This document shows, in pieces, positions 44,150 through 53,799 of a DNA stretch of 64,000 nucleotides. Numbering within the stretch: the stretch's first letter is position 1; each line of letters begins with the position of its first letter. Position numbers and translations under genes: made by a program. The notes beneath the pieces are model-generated. The model saw only the letters and a program-made list of their open reading frames with translations, was not told the origin of the DNA and did no database searches. The stretch covers positions 149,166,473-149,230,472 of the forward strand of contig NC_134399.1 in the NCBI RefSeq assembly GCF_050003625.1, read 5' to 3'. The DNA comes from Haematobia irritans. Taxonomy: Eukaryota > Arthropoda > Insecta > Diptera > Muscidae.

Positions 44150-45860
44150 AATATTAATGGTCTATACAGAGAATGAATATGATCACCCCAAACATATTTC
44201 AAGAGCTAAATGTTATTTTTAGACGGATCTTGTTTCCTCGCCAAAAATTTACATGATTGCCGAAAACAAATACATAATTTCTGAGAAAATAATATGGCTG
44301 TGACAAGTTACAAATGAAGTAACATTGGAAAGCTATTTGAGAGAACTTTCTTCTTATGTAATCGAAATCAAAATCTACGAAAATTTAAAGTTTTTAGGGC
44401 AAGGAACAATTTATTTTTAAGTTCCGATTTTGTGAGAATTAAAAACATTAATTGAAACCTTTTCTAACTTTTTAAACAATTATAATTCAATCACTATGAT
44501 TTTTATTCAGTTTTGTAGGGGAAAATGTTTTAAGAAATATTGCTGAATATGCCATTCCCATATGTTAAAAAATGTTATTTTTTGTAATTTGCATATTTCT
44601 CAGCTGTTTACCGGTAGGGAGTTGGAAACTTTTACACACATGAGGCTTTTTGAAAAAAAGATAATAATCCTTTGACAAATGAAAATTTTTTAAAATAAAA
44701 TTTTTTCTGAGGAGAACAAAATGGCCGATAAAATCTTAAAACATATCCTTATTTGTTGTTCAATGAGAAACAAGCAAGAAAAAAATTGTGAGAAGTCTGG
44801 AAAAACATGTTACGATAGAAAGAATGTTGGTGCCATTTCCAAAAAAAATTGGTCAAAATTCGGTTTTTTTTTTTTTTTTTTTTGTTTTGAAAATCCAATT
44901 TGTGGAGTGTAAAGCACATAGGTACAATGAAAACAAAGCATGCCCGGTTCCAAAGATTTTGTCTTTCCTTTAAAAATGTTGGTATTGATTCCGAGCCAAA
45001 GAAACCCAGAATACAAGTAAGGATACCTTTAAGACACAATTCTATCTTAAATTTGGGTTTTGTGTACTTGCTGCTAGGATGCAAATTTTAATTTTCCGCT
45101 TTTTTAGCTATTATTCTTCATATGCTATCAAAGTCCTTTAAAAACGAGTTAAGGACAACTTTATTTTCTAAATTAAGACTCGACTTCAAGTAGAAATTAT
45201 GCTGTATTTCAAGTAAAAATCGTTTTTAAAATAAAGTGTTGAAAAACATGTCCTATATTTGAACGATTTTTTGGTTTGTAGACAAGATTTTTTGCTTTCT
45301 GAATTATTAAAGTCAAGTTGACCTTAGCCCAAACATTTTTTCTTTTATGTTATGATACCCATTTTTAAGTGAAATCACTTAATTATAAGGACAATACGAC
45401 TTCATTGAAAAGTTTATCGACTTTTGGACAAGGAAAAAAATCTTTATATCAGAGAAATGCGTTTTCTATGCTAAGCAAAATTTGCATTCGTATTTTAAAG
45501 GCATGAAATCTTTGAACTCACGACAATATTTTTTCAGTGTACACAATGCGTAAAACGGACTTTCTAGGTTCAAAATACTGGCCCACTTTTTTTAATTCTT
45601 GAAAAAAAACCCAAACTAATACTTTTTTGGGGGGGTTTTACAAGTTCTATCCAGCAAAGAAAAGATCATTGAAATCGGTTCATAACTGCGGATTTGACAG
45701 CTAAAACAAAATTTCATATCCGCGAGGTGACCAACTTTTAACTCCCGTGGCCTCACAAACTTGACTTAGAGGAATAAAACTCAGCTTTCACACAAAAAAA
45801 TCTTTATCGGTTCAAAAGGTGAAAAATTATTTCTAAAAGAGCGATTTGGAATCACTGTGC
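44150..45860 (+). repeat. Family D dispersed repeat, copy 2, with an internal family E piece
   Basis: Matches 14456-15700 in blocks ('tctcagctgtttaccggtagg', 'gaaatattgctgaatatgcc', 'gaggtgaccaacttttaac'). In the middle, 44930-45540 matches family E ('gcccggttccaaagattttg', 'ttccgagccaaagaaaccc', 'gagaaatgcgtttt'). Copy 1 lacks that piece, so E probably inserted into D here. Confidence 0.5.
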
Positions 45861-46341
45861 GACGTCATATACGTGCTTCAAAGCACCGCGGTCGTACTTT
45901 TATAGCATTTCTTTCGACCAATCGCCACGAGCCTTGTTGGGCCTTGGGAATCCAAGCGAACAAAAAATTTTTACGGTCAGATGTTCATATAATATTGAAT
46001 GTATGCTGATCCCACTAAGGCTATCTCAGTCGCATGATAGATCACATGACGACGACGTTGTAGTACCAGTTGGCTCAGAACGCCTGCTGGCCCTTGACGG
46101 AATTTCATCGCAAAAATTTAATTAATTTCATCGATGCACTGTTGTTTAGTTAATCTAAGTCAAAAGTTATAAAAAAATAATCGCACGAAAATGTTCTCGA
46201 TTTAATACAATTTTCTGGGTGGTACGAATAACATCAAAAATGGGAAGCTTTACGATTGAGCTCTCAGTTGAGAGATTGCAACATCAGGGTTACCAAATCC
46301 CGTAATGTAAAAGGCATCCCTCGTATTTAAATCAAATAATA
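45861..46341. other. Unassigned island left of the retrotransposon
   Basis: GC-balanced patch at 45870-46110 with a 63-codon plus-strand frame (LGLGNPSEQKIFT...SHDDDVVVPVGSERLLALDG). I could not recognise the sequence. It may be a fragment of a transposon gene. The remainder is AT-rich. Confidence 0.3.
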
Positions 46342-46346
46342 ACAAG

Positions 46347-46838
46347 TGTTAACATTTGTAAGCCAATATCCCGAAAAATTACCACCATCTGTGAAAGTTC
46401 CTGTACTCAAACTTCATGAATAGTGCGTGTCTACGTATCCTTGAGATATGGCCACTTCATTTGGGCTTGGGATTTTTTCTATTAGTTATAAGGCTATTAT
46501 TACTCGTTTATTTTTTATATATTGTTGTTATTGTATGAATTTGATTAAGTATTGTTGAACTAACCTTCTGAATTGTGTGGAAGACATTTTGAATTAAATA
46601 CCTTTTTGAATTGTATAGAAAAATCTAAACTTTAAATCGGTATTATTTATAAAAATATAAATGGTGTTAATAAAATCATACCTGTGAACTGAAAAACTTT
46701 GTGTTCTCATTAAGCACAGATTTCTCTGAACCATTTGGTTTGGACTATATGGTTTGTGTGTTTGGTTTGTAATTGGCTTCCACGGTGCTCCACCAGATAC
46801 CTTAATTACACCCCTGGATTTTTGCCAAAGGGGAAACA
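46347..46838 (+). repeat. 5' LTR of the BEL/Pao element
   Basis: 492 bp, TG...CA termini, intact. No recognisable tRNA primer-binding site follows at 46839: the next bases are minus-strand protease coding sequence. This copy therefore could not prime a new reverse transcription cycle. Confidence 0.88.
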
Positions 46839-47411
46839 AGGTCCTTCGAACCGGATATCTATCTGATTGCTTTTAGAAAAATTAGGATCGGCCAATTGTA
46901 GATCTCCCAGAGAAAAGCTGTTCGGAATAGAAATAGATGAACTAGGAAGTTTCCCAGTCAGCTTGGGAAGTACCAAGCCACACATCTGAATTCCTGAATG
47001 ATCTCGATATGTGGAAGCTAATTCAAATGTACATTGTTTCTGGGTTAATCCCGCCAGCGCATTGTTCAATCCTGAAATTCTTGCGCTTATCGTCGTAGTT
47101 GGCAAGCCAAGGCGTCTCTGAAGTTTCTCAGATATAAAAGATGCCTGAGAACCCGGGTCGAGTAACGCCCTTGCAATATACATAATTCCATTAACCTTAA
47201 TGTTCACCAGAGCAGTTCCTAGTAATACCTGCCGTTGAGATCTAGCAAAACAATTCTGTACCTCCTGATCAACTGTAGAAACTTCAGAAATCAAAATAGG
47301 GTCGTTTGGTTCAGTCTCTTTTACATCCGTACTTAAAGCTACACGAGCTTCGCGATGTAACAATGTATTATGTCTCGATTGACACTTGGCGCAGCTCAAT
47401 TTACTGGAACA
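46839..47411 (-). pseudogene. Inverted gag zinc-knuckle and protease fragment of a BEL/Pao element
   Basis: On the minus strand the frame runs from the junction near 47411 toward the 5' LTR, and the last codons read through into the LTR, stopping at 46806. It starts inside a zinc knuckle (CSSKLSCAKCQSRHNTLLH). It continues with the retropepsin active-site region (RALLDPGSQASFISEKLQRR) and the downstream DUF1758-type motif (DLQLADPNF). In BEL/Pao elements this segment normally lies in plus orientation upstream of reverse transcriptase and processes the polyprotein. Here it is flipped and joined to the end of pol, so it cannot be translated with the rest of the element. Confidence 0.8.
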
Positions 47412-47591
47412 TTGATATACCCTATGGTTGTTGTGCGTGACGACAATTTAGCTCCAAACGAGTGGAGATTGGGTCGTATTACCAAGGTTTTTCCTGGCGT
47501 AGACGAAAAGGTCAGAGTAGCCGAGATCCAAACAGCACGAGGTCTTCTAGTTAGACCTATCGTTAAACTTGTTTTGCTTCCGACGGACTAA
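47412..47591 (+). pseudogene. C-terminal end of the BEL/Pao pol polyprotein (post-integrase domain)
   Basis: Reads MVVVRDDNLAPNEWRLGRIT, then KVFPGVDEKVR and RPIVKLVLLPTD before TAA at 47589-47591. This is the conserved domain after the integrase core in BEL/Pao elements, thought to help chromatin or DNA binding. Everything upstream in pol is missing and replaced by the inverted protease segment. The stop codon overlaps a CTAAT branch-point-like motif (47588-47592) used by the acceptor before the next frame. Confidence 0.8.
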
Positions 47592-47638
47592 TATCTTATA
47601 ATATTTCGTATTTTTTTTTGTTTTGTTTATTATTTTAG
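47588..47638 (+). promoter_or_regulatory. Branch point and 3' splice site before the env-position frame
   Basis: CTAAT at 47588-47592, a T-rich tract (TTTTTTTTTGTTTTG, then TTTATTATTTTAG) and AG at 47637-47638, only four bases before the ATG at 47643. This is a strong insect acceptor. It suggests the downstream frame is made from a spliced subgenomic RNA, as env is in insect retroviruses such as gypsy. Confidence 0.6.
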
Positions 47639-47642
47639 AATC

Positions 47643-48713
47643 ATGGTAAAAGCAAAGAGATATCTTCCAGAAAATCGCCAAGGTAAACAGAAATTTGTTT
47701 GCCGAATATGTTTAAAGGACCATCCACTTCGCTTTTGCAGTAAATTTCTGGCTATGAGTTATTCGGAGGGAATGAAAATAGTGTCGATATATAGACATTG
47801 TGCTGGTTGTTTGGCTCATGACCATACATGGCGTACATGTAAAAGTGAGGGACGTTGCAAAAAATGTGGTGATATGCATCATACATTGCTACATAAACCC
47901 GGACCTAGTTCGTCTGCAAGGGTAGTAAAAAGCGTCGTAAAGAGGTTAGGACCTCGTTCGTCCCAACCTAAAACCGGATCTGGACCTCGTTCGTCCATAA
48001 GCCCCTCAACTAGTGGACCTCGTTCGTCCAATTTGTCTTCTGTAGCTGGACCAAGTTCGTCCACAGAAGGTAACAAAATAGCCAAAGGTTCAGCTCTCAA
48101 TTCGAGAAAACGTACTCGTTCTCCAGACAGAAGTAGACGAAATAAACATGCATCGCAACAAGTAGTTCCATACAAATCCAGAAATGAGGTAAAAGGTGGA
48201 TTTCAAGAACGTAGATGGGGTCCGCCCACGACCTACACCATTCAAGAAACCATAATGATCCGACCGACGGCGATGGTAAAAATTGTGAGTGGCAATCGTT
48301 GCGTCAATGAAAGGGTTCTTATTGATCCAGGGTCAGAGGTATCTATAATAGAGGAGTCGTTAGTGCATCGCATATGTCAAAAAATTATTCGCGTTGGAAA
48401 CTCCTATAAGTGTGCTTTGCGTTTGCATGGATGTTATGGAATAGGCAGCTCCGTCGAAATTTATGCAGAAGTACGTAAAAAGTTTGCCGTACTGACACCG
48501 AGACAGTCTGTTGATATGAATATAGTTGATGAGTACCCTGGATTGCAACTAGCTGATCCTACCTTCTATTATTCGGGTTACATACACCTTTCGTTAGGGG
48601 GTGATGTATATTCTAAAATTATCCGAAACGGCATTGCTGGTGGAACATTTGGAAAGCCACTTGCTCAGTTTACCATTTTTGGGTATATTATATCCGGAGG
48701 GTGCTCACCTTAA
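47643..48713 (+). CDS. Env-position ORF: gag-like zinc knuckles plus retropepsin (DUF1758-type) domain
   Basis: Intact 356-codon frame between the pol stop and the 3' LTR. Residues 20-82 carry a Cys/His array (CRICLKDHPLRFCSKF, CAGCLAHDHTWRTC, CKKCGDMHHTLLH) that follows the spacing of the BEL/Pao gag C-terminus. Residues 85-141 are a linker with five GPRSS/GPSSS repeats. Next come a basic stretch (SRKRTRSPDRSRRNKH) and a retropepsin-like domain. Its active-site loop is VLIDPGSEVSII, with Pro where cellular aspartic proteases have Thr/Ser, and its later motifs are LQLADPTF, HLSLGGDVY and FTIFGYIISG. It has no signal peptide or membrane segment, so it is not a usual envelope protein. It looks like a diverged second copy of the element's own gag-protease region, kept open while pol has decayed. 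Its role is unknown. Confidence 0.8.
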   Translation: MVKAKRYLPENRQGKQKFVCRICLKDHPLRFCSKFLAMSYSEGMKIVSIYRHCAGCLAHDHTWRTCKSEGRCKKCGDMHHTLLHKPGPSSSARVVKSVVKRLGPRSSQPKTGSGPRSSISPSTSGPRSSNLSSVAGPSSSTEGNKIAKGSALNSRKRTRSPDRSRRNKHASQQVVPYKSRNEVKGGFQERRWGPPTTYTIQETIMIRPTAMVKIVSGNRCVNERVLIDPGSEVSIIEESLVHRICQKIIRVGNSYKCALRLHGCYGIGSSVEIYAEVRKKFAVLTPRQSVDMNIVDEYPGLQLADPTFYYSGYIHLSLGGDVYSKIIRNGIAGGTFGKPLAQFTIFGYIISGGCSP

Positions 48714-48891
48714 GTAAATAACTTGGAGCATTTCGTGGACCTTAAAATCTTTTCAATTATTTATACTGGATGGATAAAGTTAACTAAAGTAAATTGGAGA
48801 AAATTTTTTAAATTAGAGATTCGCTTGATGGACAATGGGATCAGGTATACTCTTTTGCAAATTACTATTATTTTTTATTGCAGGTTACTGC

Positions 48892-48904
48892 AAGGGGGCC
48901 GGGA
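48892..48904 (+). promoter_or_regulatory. Polypurine tract before the 3' LTR
   Basis: AAGGGGGCCGGGA directly abuts the TG of the 3' LTR. It is the expected site for plus-strand primer formation and confirms the plus orientation of the element. Confidence 0.7.
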
Positions 48905-50647
48905 TGTTAACATTTGTAAGCCAATGTCCCGAAAAATTACCGCCATCTGTGAAAGTTCCTGTACTCAAACTTCATGAATAGTGCGTGTCTACGTATCCTT
49001 GAGATATGGCCACTTCATTTGGGCTTGGGATTTTTTCTATTAGTTATAAGGCTATTATTACTCGTTTATTATACCCACCACCATAGAATGGTGACGGGGG
49101 TATAATAAGTTTGTCATTCCGTTTGTAACACATCGAAATATCGATTTCCGACTATATAAAGTATATATATTCTTGATCAGGGAGAAATTCTAAGACGATA
49201 TAACGATGTCCGTCTGTCCGTCTGTCTGTCTGTCTGTCTGTCTGTCTGTTGTAATCACGCTACAGTCTTCAATAATGAAGCAATCGTGCTGAAATTTTGC
49301 ACAAACTCGTCTTTTGTCTGCAGGCAGGTCAAGTTCGAAGATGGGCTATATCGGTCCAGGTTTTGATATAGTCCCCATATAAACCGACCTCCCGATTTGG
49401 GGTCTTGGGCTTATAGAAATCGTAGTTTTTATCCAATTTGCCTGAAATTTGAAATCTAGAGGTATTTTATGACCATAAAGAGGTGTGCCAAAAATGGTGA
49501 GTATTGGTCCATGGTTTGGTATAGCACCCATATAGACCGATCTCCCGATTTTACTTCTTGGGCTTATAGAAACCAATTTACCTGAAATTGGAAATCTAGA
49601 GGTATTGTAGGACCACAAATACGTGTGCCAAAAATTGTGAGTATCGGTCCATATTTTGGTATAGCCCCCATATAGACCGATTTCCCGATTTTACTTCTTG
49701 GGCTTCTAGAATCCGAAGTTTTTATCCTATTTGCCTGAAATTGGAAATCTAGAGGTATTTTCGGGTCATAAAGAGGTATGCCGCAAACGGTGAGTATCGG
49801 TCCATATTTTAGTGTAGCCCCCATAGGAACGATCTCCCGATTTAACTCCTTGGGTTTCTAGAAACCGTAGTTCTTATCTGATTTGCCTGAAATTGTAAAT
49901 ATTCTGGTATTTTAGGCTCACAAAAACGTGTATCGGATTAAGTTTTTATCGGTCCATTTGGTAATGCCTCCATATAGACCGACTTCACTTCTTGAGGGTG
50001 TAGAAGGCGCACTGATCATGAGAATTGCTTGAAACTCAATGTAAAATTTCCAGATTTTACTTCTACAGATTTAAGATTTCAAATCAAGACGTTATTTTAT
50101 AATTTTCTTGCACACTTACAAGAGATGTTAATGATTCCTCTAAAACTCAAAAAAATGGTTCTTATAAATCCAGAATCTGATATAGTCCTCATAGGAGAAA
50201 TCTTTAAATTTATCTTCGGGAAGTGTCCTCAAGTCCTCAAGCCCTCCTGAAATTTCAAAGGTTCATGGTGGTGGGTATTTAAGATTCGGCCCGGCCGAAC
50301 TTAGTGCTGTATATACTTGTTTTTTATATATTGTTGTTATTGTATGAATTTGATTAAGTATTGTTGAACTAACCTTCTGAATTGTGTGGAAGACATTTTG
50401 AATTAAATACCTTTTTGAATTGTATAGAAAAATCTAAACTTGAAATCGGTATTATTTATAAAAATATAAATGGTGTTAATAAAATCATACCTGTGAACTG
50501 AAAAACTTTGTGTTCTCATTAAGCACAGATTTCTCTGAACCATTTGGTTTGGACTATATGGTTTGTGTGTTTGGTTTGTAATTGGCTTCCACGGTGCTCC
50601 ACCAGATACCTTAATTACACCCCTGGATTTTTGCCAAAGGGGAAACA
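48905..50647 (+). repeat. 3' LTR of the BEL/Pao element, split by a family C insertion
   Basis: 48905-49070 and 50320-50647 together make one LTR matching 46347-46838. The family C element between them is absent from the 5' LTR, so it arrived after the retrotransposon. Confidence 0.85.
49071..50319 (+). mobile_element. Family C dispersed repeat, complete, DINE-1/Helentron-like; ends fixed by an empty site
   Basis: Starts TATACCCACCACCATAGAAT (the first T is 49070). It has a (GTCT)n microsatellite at about 49209-49250 and four tandem units ('tatagcccccatatagaccg', 'ccgatttcccgattttacttc'). It repeats the head inverted (ATGGTGGTGGGTATTTAAGA) and has the hairpin TTCGGCCCGGCCGAA and the end GTATATACTTG. 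The intact sister LTR reads gttta-tttttt-atat at this site; the filled site reads gtttatt-element-tttttt-atat. The target is therefore a T-run, and at most two T are duplicated. Confidence 0.8.
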
Positions 50648-51046
50648 ACAAGAATATACGGCCGTAAGTTCAGCCAGGCCGAATCTTATGTACCCTCCAC
50701 CATGGATTGCGTAGAAACTTCTCCGAAAAACTGTCATCCACAATCGAATTACTTGGGTTGTGGTAATACTTACCGATGGCAAGGTATCTTAAAACTTCTT
50801 AACATCGTTTTCTAAATTGTGAATTAGTACATACGTGGTATATATTAGACAAAAAAGTTATGTATAGGTAAGTCTAAAATGATTACGAATCGATATGGAC
50901 TTTTGCACGGTACGTGGAGAGCCAGAATCGGAATATGGGGGTCGCTTATATGGGGGCTACAATTATGAACTTAATATTTTTTGTGTGATTGGGGATCGAT
51001 TTATCTGAGGATAACTATAGACCGATATGGACCTCGTTAGGCATGG

Positions 51047-51381
51047 GAGACACCCTGGAGCAATGGTTAGTATGCCCGTCTTGCATACACAAGGTCGTGG
51101 GTTCGATTCCTCCTTCGACCGAACACCAAAAAAGTGTTTCAGCCGTGGATTATCCCACCTCAGTAATGCTGGTGACATTTCTGACGTCTCTAAGTGGTTT
51201 CACTGCAAGGTGGAACGCCGTTCGGACTCGGCTATAAAAAGGAGGTCCCTTGTCATTGAGCTTAACATGGAATCGGGCAGCACTCGGTGATAAGAGAGAA
51301 GTTCACCAATGTGGTATCACAATGGACTTAATAGTCTAAGTGAGCCTGATACATCGGGCTGCCACCTAACCTAACCTAACC
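51047..51381 (+). mobile_element. Full-length tRNA-derived SINE with (CCTAA)n tail
   Basis: The head has box A (CTGGAGCAATGGTTAG) and box B (GTGGGTTCGATTCC). The body contains 'cacctcagtaatgctggtgac', 'actgcaaggtggaacgccg' and 'ctcggctataaaaaggaggt'. The 3' part is 'tgagcctgatacatcgggct', followed by three to four CCTAA units. It is flanked by the 9-bp duplication TAGGCATGG (51038-51046 and 51382-51390). A truncated copy lies at 11046-11139. Confidence 0.88.
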
Positions 51382-51549
51382 TAGGCATGGTTGTTAACGG
51401 CCATATGTACCAAATTTCAACTGACTCGAATGAAATTTGCTCCTCCAAGAGGCTCCAAAACCAAATCTCGGGATCGGTTTATATGGGGGCTATGTATGAT
51501 TAAGGACCACTTTTGGCATGGTTGTTAAACATCATATACTAACACCACG

Positions 51550-53374
51550 TACCAAATTTCAGCCGGATCGGATGAATTTTGCTTCTCCAAGTGGCTCCAA
51601 ACCCAAATCTCGGGATGGGTTTATATGGGGCTGTATATAATTATGGAATGATATGAACCAATTCCTGCATTGTTGTTGGATACCATATACTAACATCACG
51701 TGCCAAATTTCAACCGAATCGGATGAATTTTGCTCTTCCAAGGGGCTCCGGAGGTCAAATCTGGGGATCGGTTTATATGGGGCTATATATAATTATGGAC
51801 CGATTTCGACCAATTTTTGCATGGGTGTTTGAGGCTATATATTAGCACCACGTACCTAATTTCAGCCGGATCGGACGAAATTTGCTTCTCTTAGAGGCTC
51901 CTCAAGCTAAATCGGGTGATCGGTTTATATGGGGGCTATATATAATTATGGACCGTAGTGGACCATTTTTTGCATGATTGTTAGAGATCATATGCTAACA
52001 CCATGTACCAAATTTCAGACGGATCGGATGAAATTCGCTTCTCTTAGAGGCTCTGCAAGCCAAATCTGGGGATCGGTTTATATGGGGGCTATATATAATT
52101 ATATACCGATGTGGATCAATTTTTGCATGGTTATTAGAGACCATATACTAACACCATGTACCAAATTTCAGCCGGATCGGATGAATTTTGCTTCTCCAAG
52201 TGGCTCCAAACCCAAATCTCGGGATGGGTTTATATGGGGCTGCATATAATTATGGAATGATATGAACCAATTCCTGCATTGTTGTTGGATACCATATACT
52301 AACATCACGTGCCAAATTTCAACCGAATCGGATGAATTTTGCTCTTCCAAGGGGCTCCGGAGGTCAAATCTGGGGATCGGTTTATATGGGGCTATATATA
52401 ATTATGGACCGATTTCGACCAATTTTTGCATGGGTGTTTGAGGCTATATATTAGCACCACGTACCTAATTTCAGCCGGATCGGACGAAATTTGCTTCTCT
52501 TAGAGGCTTCTCAAGCTAAATCGGGTGATCGGTTTATATGGGGGCTATATATAATTATGGACCGTAGTGGACCATTTTTTGCATGATTGTTAGAGATCAT
52601 ATGCTAACACCATGTACCAAATTTCAGACGGATCGGATGAAATTCGCTTCTCTTAGAGGCCTGCAAGCCAAATCCGGGGATCGGTTTATATGGGGGCTAT
52701 ATATAATTATATACCGATGTGGTTCAATTTTTGCATGGTTATTAGAGACCATATACTAACACCATGTACCAAATTTCAGCCGGATCGGATGAATTTTGCT
52801 TCTCCAAGTGGCTCCAAACCCAAATCTCGGGATGGGTTTATATGGGGCTGTATATAATTATGGAATGATATGAACCAATTCCTGCATTGTTGTTGGATAC
52901 CATATACTAACATCACGTACCAAATTTCAACTGAATCGGATGAATTTTGCTCTTCCAAGGGGCTCCGGAGGTCAAATCTGGGGATCGGTTTATATGGGGC
53001 TATATATAATTATGGACCGATTTCGACCAATTTTTGCATGGCTGTTTGAGGCTATATATTAGCACCACGTACCTAATTTCAGCCGGATCGGACGAAATTT
53101 GCTTCTCTTAGAGGCTCCTCAAGCTAAATCGGGTGATCGGTTTATATGGGGGCTATATATAATTATGGACCGTAGTGTACCATTTTTTGCATGATTGTTA
53201 GAGATCATATGCTAACACCATGTACCAAATTTCAGACGGATCGGATGAAATTCGCTTCTCTTAGATGCTCTGTAAGCCAAATCTGGGGATCGGTTTATAT
53301 GGGGGCTATATATAATTACATACCGATGTGGATCAATTTTTGCATGGTTGTTAGAGACCATATACTAACACCAT
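51550..53374. repeat. Three head-to-tail copies of a 608-bp block
   Basis: Landmarks such as 'gaattttgcttctccaagtgg' recur at intervals of 609 and 608 bp (about 51572, 52181, 52789). The blocks are almost identical, with only scattered changes (for example 'ggctcctcaag' against 'ggcttctcaag', and a 2-nt loss in 'aggcctgcaag'). Each block itself contains four to five smaller family B units. The tandem duplication is recent and probably arose by unequal exchange or replication slippage. Confidence 0.85.
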
Positions 53375-53734
53375 GTACCAAATTTCAGCCGGATCAGATG
53401 AAATTTGCTTCTCTTAGAGGATTCGCAAGACAAATCTGGGGGTCCGTTTATATGGGGGCTATACGTAAAAGTGGACCGATATGGCCCATTTGCAATACCA
53501 TCCGACCTACATCAATAACAACTACTTGTGCCAAGTTTCAAGTCGATAGCTTGTTTCGTTCGGAAGTTAGCGTGATTTCAACAGATGGACGGACCGACGG
53601 ACATGCTTAGATCGACTCACAATTTCAACACGACCCAGAATATATATACTTTATGGGGCCTTAGAGCAATATTTCGATGTATTACAAACGGAATGACAAA
53701 GTTAATATACTCCCATCCTATGGTGGAGGGTATA

Positions 53735-53799
53735 AAAATAATTAAATTAAACTATTAAAACTAATTTAACCCAACGGTTTAAGGAAAATATATAATTTC
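53735..53799. other. 65-bp spacer between two head-to-head family B elements
   Basis: AT-rich, includes 'ttaaactattaaaactaattt'. The two element heads (TATACCCTCCACCATAGGAT on each side) form a long inverted repeat around it. Confidence 0.6.

Larger units (their letters stand above)
46347..50647 (+). mobile_element. BEL/Pao LTR retrotransposon, rearranged and non-autonomous
   Basis: Flanked by the 5-bp duplication ACAAG (46342-46346 and 50648-50652). The 492-bp LTRs begin TGTTAACATTTG and end GGGGAAACA. The interior holds only an inverted gag/protease fragment, the last part of pol, and a second reading frame in the env position. Reverse transcriptase, RNase H and most of the integrase are missing. 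I see only about three mismatches between the LTRs, so insertion was recent. The duplicated ACAAG is also the terminal CTTGT of the family B element to the right, so the retrotransposon landed exactly at that repeat's edge. Confidence 0.88.
50648..53734 (-). mobile_element. Family B dispersed repeat, minus orientation, expanded by a 608-bp triplication
   Basis: On the minus strand it starts TATACCCTCCACCATAGGAT at 53734. It ends with the hairpin sequence near 50670-50690 (a degraded TTCGGCCTGGCTGAA) and CTTGT at 50648-50652. The middle consists of tandem 'ccgatccggctgaaatttgg' units, including three copies of a 608-bp block, and a SINE at 51047-51381. No long coding frame is meaningful: the recurrent frames are unit artefacts. 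Confidence 0.7.

Noticed and set aside
45934..46125. 63-residue plus-strand gene LGLGNPSEQKIFT...
   Set aside because: Composition is coding-like, but no start context, splice sites or recognised family were found; left as an unassigned island.
46594..46839. An 81-82 residue protein encoded in both LTRs (also 50403-50651)
   Set aside because: It lies wholly inside the LTR, reads against the element, and is duplicated only because the LTR is.
49071..50319. Classical Helitron with 5'-TC and CTRR-3' ends
   Set aside because: The ends fixed by the empty site are (T)TATACCC and ACTTG, which do not fit TC...CTRR; the Helentron/DINE-1-type layout fits better.
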